From the NCBI GenBank assembly GCA_013288455.1, contig JABDBU010000024.1:1-10214 (forward strand): a DNA stretch of 10,214 nucleotides. Reading direction: 5' to 3'. The notes under the pieces are model-generated. The model ran no database searches. It worked only from the letters and a program-made list of their open reading frames with translations, and had not been told where the DNA came from. Made by a program: the position numbers and the translations under genes. This DNA is from Gammaproteobacteria bacterium. Lineage in GTDB: Bacteria; Pseudomonadota; Gammaproteobacteria; Diplorickettsiales; Diplorickettsiaceae. Shown here piece after piece: positions 8,728-10,214 of this stretch (its first letter is position 1; every line of letters begins with the position of its first letter).

Positions 8728-8882
8728 ATTAAAAAATTTACATTTTGACTGAAAGAAGACCCTAAACCACCACTGTGAATGAATCCAACACATCCCCAAC
8801 ACCATGGACGTTAAAACCAAGCTTTGGATAATCTCTCTCTACCCTACCCCAACACTTTAATTAAATGTAAATTACCATTAAT
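8728..8882 (-). repeat. Inverted repeat framing the rplL-rpoB spacer (candidate mRNA processing stem)
   Basis: AATTTACATTT at 8735-8745 is the exact reverse complement of AAATGTAAATT at 8863-8873, giving an 11-bp perfect stem around a 117-nt loop. Across a small internal loop (4 by 2 nt), TTAAT (8878-8882) and ATTAA (8728-8732) add five pairs. The outer edge lies 2 nt past the rplL stop, so the structure would isolate nearly the whole spacer. The E. coli spacer in this position holds a partial terminator and an RNase III site. The stem is AT-rich, and its formation and any cleavage are inferred. I found no convincing promoter in the spacer, so rpoBC probably depends on read-through from upstream. 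Confidence 0.45.
8794..8855 (-). repeat. Short direct repeat GTGTTGGGG in the rplL-rpoB spacer
   Basis: CCCCAACAC on the plus strand occurs at 8794-8802 and again at 8847-8855. In the message this is GTGTTGGGG twice, within a G-rich stretch that also has GGG runs. Both copies fall in the loop of the long inverted repeat. No function is assigned; two 9-mers 53 bp apart could be chance. Confidence 0.4.
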
Positions 8883-8884
8883 CT

Positions 8885-9274
8885 TTATTTAACGACGACC
8901 TTTGCACCCGCTTCTTCAAGCTTTTTCTTATACGCTTCTGCTTCGGTTTTTGGCAAAGCTTCCTTAACCATGACTGGCGCTGATTCAACGAGATCCTTCG
9001 CTTCCTTTAAACCTAAATTTGTTATTTCGCGTATTACTTTGATAACGTTAATTTTATTAACGCCAATTTCAACCAGTTGTACCTTAAATTCTGTTTGCTC
9101 CTCCACAGCAACGACCCCACCTGCCGTAGGTGCAGCCACAGCAACTGCTGCAGCGGCAGCAGAAACACCAAATTTCTCCTCCATATCCTTAATAAGATTC
9201 ACAACTTCCATTACACTCAGATTGGCAATTGCATTTAATATATCTTCTCTTGAATTAACGGCCGCACCCATCAT
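8885..9274 (-). CDS. rplL: 50S ribosomal protein L7/L12
   Basis: The gene encodes the stalk protein that recruits and activates translational GTPases (EF-Tu, EF-G, IF2, RF3). The product is 129 residues, or 128 if the second of two tandem ATG codons is used; E. coli has 121. The N-terminal dimerisation domain contains the hallmark LSVMEVVNLIKDMEEKFGVS (about residues 19-38). An Ala/Val-rich hinge follows at about residues 39-57. The C-terminal domain carries VNKINVIKVIREIT and LGLKEAKDLVESAP, the helix-turn-helix face that contacts GTPases, and ends in EEAGAKVVVK. The frame stays open upstream to an ATG at 9355 inside rplJ. I reject that start because the extra residues are unlike L12 and the GGAG site sits before 9274. 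The gene is likely co-transcribed with rplJ. Confidence 0.97.
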   Translation of the reverse strand: MMGAAVNSREDILNAIANLSVMEVVNLIKDMEEKFGVSAAAAAVAVAAPTAGGVVAVEEQTEFKVQLVEIGVNKINVIKVIREITNLGLKEAKDLVESAPVMVKEALPKTEAEAYKKKLEEAGAKVVVK

Positions 9275-9279
9275 GTTTA

Positions 9280-9298
9280 CTCCAAAAAAATAAAAAAA
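9280..9298 (-). promoter_or_regulatory. U-rich translation-initiation region of rplL with GGAG ribosome binding site
   Basis: In the rplJ-rplL spacer the message has seven U, one A and seven U (9284-9298), followed directly by GGAG (9280-9283). GGAG is 5 nt from a first ATG (9272-9274) and 8 nt from a second, adjacent ATG (9269-9271). U-rich tracts just upstream of a Shine-Dalgarno sequence are known to bind ribosomal protein S1 and raise initiation. That would suit L7/L12, which is made in excess over L10. The site is seen directly; the enhancer role is inferred. Confidence 0.55.
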
Positions 9299-9317
9299 TC
9301 TCTTGTTTACAGTTTGA

Positions 9318-9848
9318 TTAACTCTCTGTTTGATGCTTATCACGCAGCGCAGCAATCGTGCGTACTAATTTGGCACAAGGTTCAGCTAAAGTACGAACCA
9401 AGTTAGTTATAGGAGCTTTCATCACTACCATTAAAGTAGCAAGCGCTTCTTCACGTGTTGGTAAATCAGCAAGCTTATCTAACTCATTAACGGCAAGTAA
9501 CTGACCATCAAAAGCCAGAGCTTTGATCAGAAATTTCTCGTTCTGTTTAGAAAATGCTCTAACAAGCCGCGCTGCTGCACTGGGCTCTCGTTGAGAAAAC
9601 ACAAAGAGCAAGGGACCAACTAAAGTATCTTGAAGACACGAAAAATTCGTTCCCTCCAATGCACGTCTTGCTAAAGTATTACGTATCACTCGCACATATA
9701 CATCAACACGCCGTGCCTCTGCTCGCAATTGATTCATCTCTTCTACACTTAAGCCACGATACTCGGCGGTCACCACAGATAACGCCTTCCGTGCAACCTC
9801 TCCGACCTCCGTGACAATGGCCTGTTTATCTGCAAGTCTTAATGTCAC
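9318..9848 (-). CDS. rplJ: 50S ribosomal protein L10
   Basis: The gene encodes a 176-residue L10 (E. coli L10 has 165). It starts at GTG, preceded by a strong GAGGAG. The N-terminus MTLRLADKQAIVTEV and the block YVRVIRNTLARRALEGT are diagnostic of the L10 globular domain, which binds 23S rRNA together with L11 at the base of the stalk. LPTREEALATLM and the C-terminal helix with KLVRTIAALRD match the part that holds L7/L12 dimers. About ten extra residues are spread along the chain and in the polar tail ending in HQTES. The gene lies between the rplA leader and rplL, and the rplL start follows its stop by 43 bp. Translation is probably controlled through the leader by L10-L12 feedback, as in the family. 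I see no break and no unusual key residue. Confidence 0.97.
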   Translation of the reverse strand: MTLRLADKQAIVTEVGEVARKALSVVTAEYRGLSVEEMNQLRAEARRVDVYVRVIRNTLARRALEGTNFSCLQDTLVGPLLFVFSQREPSAAARLVRAFSKQNEKFLIKALAFDGQLLAVNELDKLADLPTREEALATLMVVMKAPITNLVRTLAEPCAKLVRTIAALRDKHQTES

Positions 9849-9858
9849 GCTGTAATTT

Positions 9859-9864
9859 CTCCTC
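9859..9864 (-). promoter_or_regulatory. Shine-Dalgarno sequence of rplJ
   Basis: GAGGAG on the minus strand lies 10 nt before the GTG codon at 9846-9848. This strong site supports GTG as the real rplJ start. Confidence 0.75.
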
Positions 9865-9926
9865 GTTCATTTTAACTGAGACTAACATTGAATGTATCAG
9901 CCCCACAACGACTTCTACTCCACCTT

Positions 9927-9994
9927 ATTTCGAAGCAAGATTTATTCAAGTAAAATTATCCTAGTTTTTACATACAATCCTACGCTTCTGAAAT
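9927..9994 (-). promoter_or_regulatory. rplJ leader mRNA stem-loop region (candidate L10/L12 autoregulatory site)
   Basis: In the untranslated leader of rplJ, GCTTC-T-GAAAT (9984-9994) is complementary to ATTTCGAAGC (9927-9936), giving a 10-bp stem with one bulged A in the mRNA. Nested within it, GTAAAA (9950-9955) and TTTTAC (9966-9971) form a 6-bp hairpin with a 10-nt loop. In E. coli and other bacteria the L10-(L12)n complex binds a structured rplJ leader with a kink-turn and represses translation. Location and foldability fit that role. I cannot identify the kink-turn consensus with confidence, so the regulatory role is inferred. Confidence 0.35.
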
Positions 9995-10030
9995 TCTTTC
10001 TAATTGCATACTAATCGCACACGCCACAGG

Positions 10031-10057
10031 CTTTTATAAAGTCCTTTTTTAAGTCAA
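10031..10057 (-). promoter_or_regulatory. Second candidate promoter box set for rplJ (P2)
   Basis: A second TTGACT (10052-10057) lies 42 bp downstream of the first. An AT-rich TTTATAAAAG segment follows it. TAAAAG (10031-10036) is 15 bp from the -35 box, and the better TATAAA (10033-10038) is only 13 bp away. Both spacings are shorter than optimal, so this may be a weak tandem promoter or chance AT-richness. Confidence 0.25.
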
Positions 10058-10070
10058 AGGGGGGGTAGCT

Positions 10071-10099
10071 CTTCTATCCTAAATAAAAGCAATAGTCAA
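10071..10099 (-). promoter_or_regulatory. Candidate sigma70 promoter for rplJ (P1)
   Basis: On the minus strand a TTGACT box (10094-10099, 5/6 to TTGACA) is followed 17 bp later by TAGAAG (10071-10076, 4/6 to TATAAT). It sits about 30 bp after the rplA stop, where the E. coli operon has its internal PL10 promoter. The -35 box and spacing are good but the -10 is poor. Transcription would begin at about 10063-10066, next to a run of seven C. This is inferred from sequence only. Confidence 0.4.
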
Positions 10100-10128
10100 G
10101 CATGACATCAGCCAAAAAATCCCCACAT

Positions 10129-10214
10129 TTAATAAATTTCAGCAAGTGACATAAGATTTATTGATAAACCGGGCCCCATAGTGGAAGACAGCGTTAGCTT
10201 TTTTAAAAAAACAC
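10129..10214 (-). CDS. rplA: 50S ribosomal protein L1, C-terminal end (partial)
   Basis: Only the last 27 codons and the TAA stop (10129-10131) are present; the gene continues beyond the right edge. The tail reads through LKKLTLSSTMGPGLSINL, which matches the conserved C-terminus of L1 (YLKKxTLSSTMGPG type). L1 binds 23S rRNA at the mobile L1 stalk and helps release deacylated tRNA from the E site. In many bacteria it also represses its own rplK-rplA message. Its position directly upstream of rplJ on the same strand is the standard beta-operon order, which supports the call despite the short length. The end looks intact, with no frameshift. Confidence 0.9.
   Translation of the reverse strand, partial: VFLKKLTLSSTMGPGLSINLMSLAEIY

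Noticed and set aside
8817..8827. CCAA-GCT-TTGG hairpin followed by T4 in the message, as a possible attenuator before rpoB
   Set aside because: The stem has only four pairs and the U-run is short; too weak to call an attenuator without structure or transcript data.
8970..9293. 107-codon plus-strand frame opposite rplL
   Set aside because: It is a mirror of the Ala-rich L7/L12 coding sequence, with low-complexity Ala/Thr/Ser composition and no support for its own expression.
9275..9355. Longer rplL beginning at an upstream ATG inside rplJ
   Set aside because: The added 27 residues do not resemble L7/L12, overlap rplJ and include the U-rich tract; a good GGAG site precedes the internal ATG.
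9951..9962. GATAAT-like -10 box in the rplJ leader
   Set aside because: No -35-like hexamer lies at a suitable distance, and the bases are better explained as the loop of the GTAAAA/TTTTAC hairpin.

Overview
This window is the distal part of a bacterial rplKAJL-rpoBC (beta) operon. Every supported gene lies on the minus strand, so transcription runs from the right end to the left. In transcription order it holds the last 27 codons of rplA (L1), a 280-bp leader, rplJ (L10), a 43-bp spacer, rplL (L7/L12), a 189-bp spacer, rpoB (RNA polymerase beta), rpoC (beta') and 97 bp of downstream DNA. No mobile element, CRISPR array, tRNA or accessory gene is visible.

The proteins point to a Gammaproteobacterium. 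Gene order is canonical, and beta and beta' follow the Escherichia/Pseudomonas pattern almost block by block, including the large beta' insertion inside the trigger loop. The DNA is AT-rich. A few near-invariant arginines have become cysteine through codons one C-to-T step away from CGT. This would suit a host-restricted lineage, perhaps near Legionellales/Coxiella-like bacteria, but that placement is an inference and not a taxonomic call.

The genes make one functional unit. L10 anchors the L7/L12 dimers of the ribosomal stalk, and beta and beta' form the catalytic core of RNA polymerase. The leader before rplJ carries two TTGACT promoter-like boxes and a foldable mRNA segment, where L10-L12 autoregulation would be expected. 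The rplL-rpoB spacer is framed by an 11-bp inverted repeat that could form a long mRNA stem, in the place where E. coli has its attenuation/RNase III processing region.

The most unusual feature is the rpoB-rpoC junction. The two genes share a reading frame and are separated by a single TAA plus two codons. RpoC then starts with about 75 residues that the classical protein lacks. The locus is therefore one stop codon short of a beta-beta' fusion like those known in Helicobacter and Wolbachia. Otherwise this is core housekeeping DNA, and I found no undescribed multi-gene system in it.
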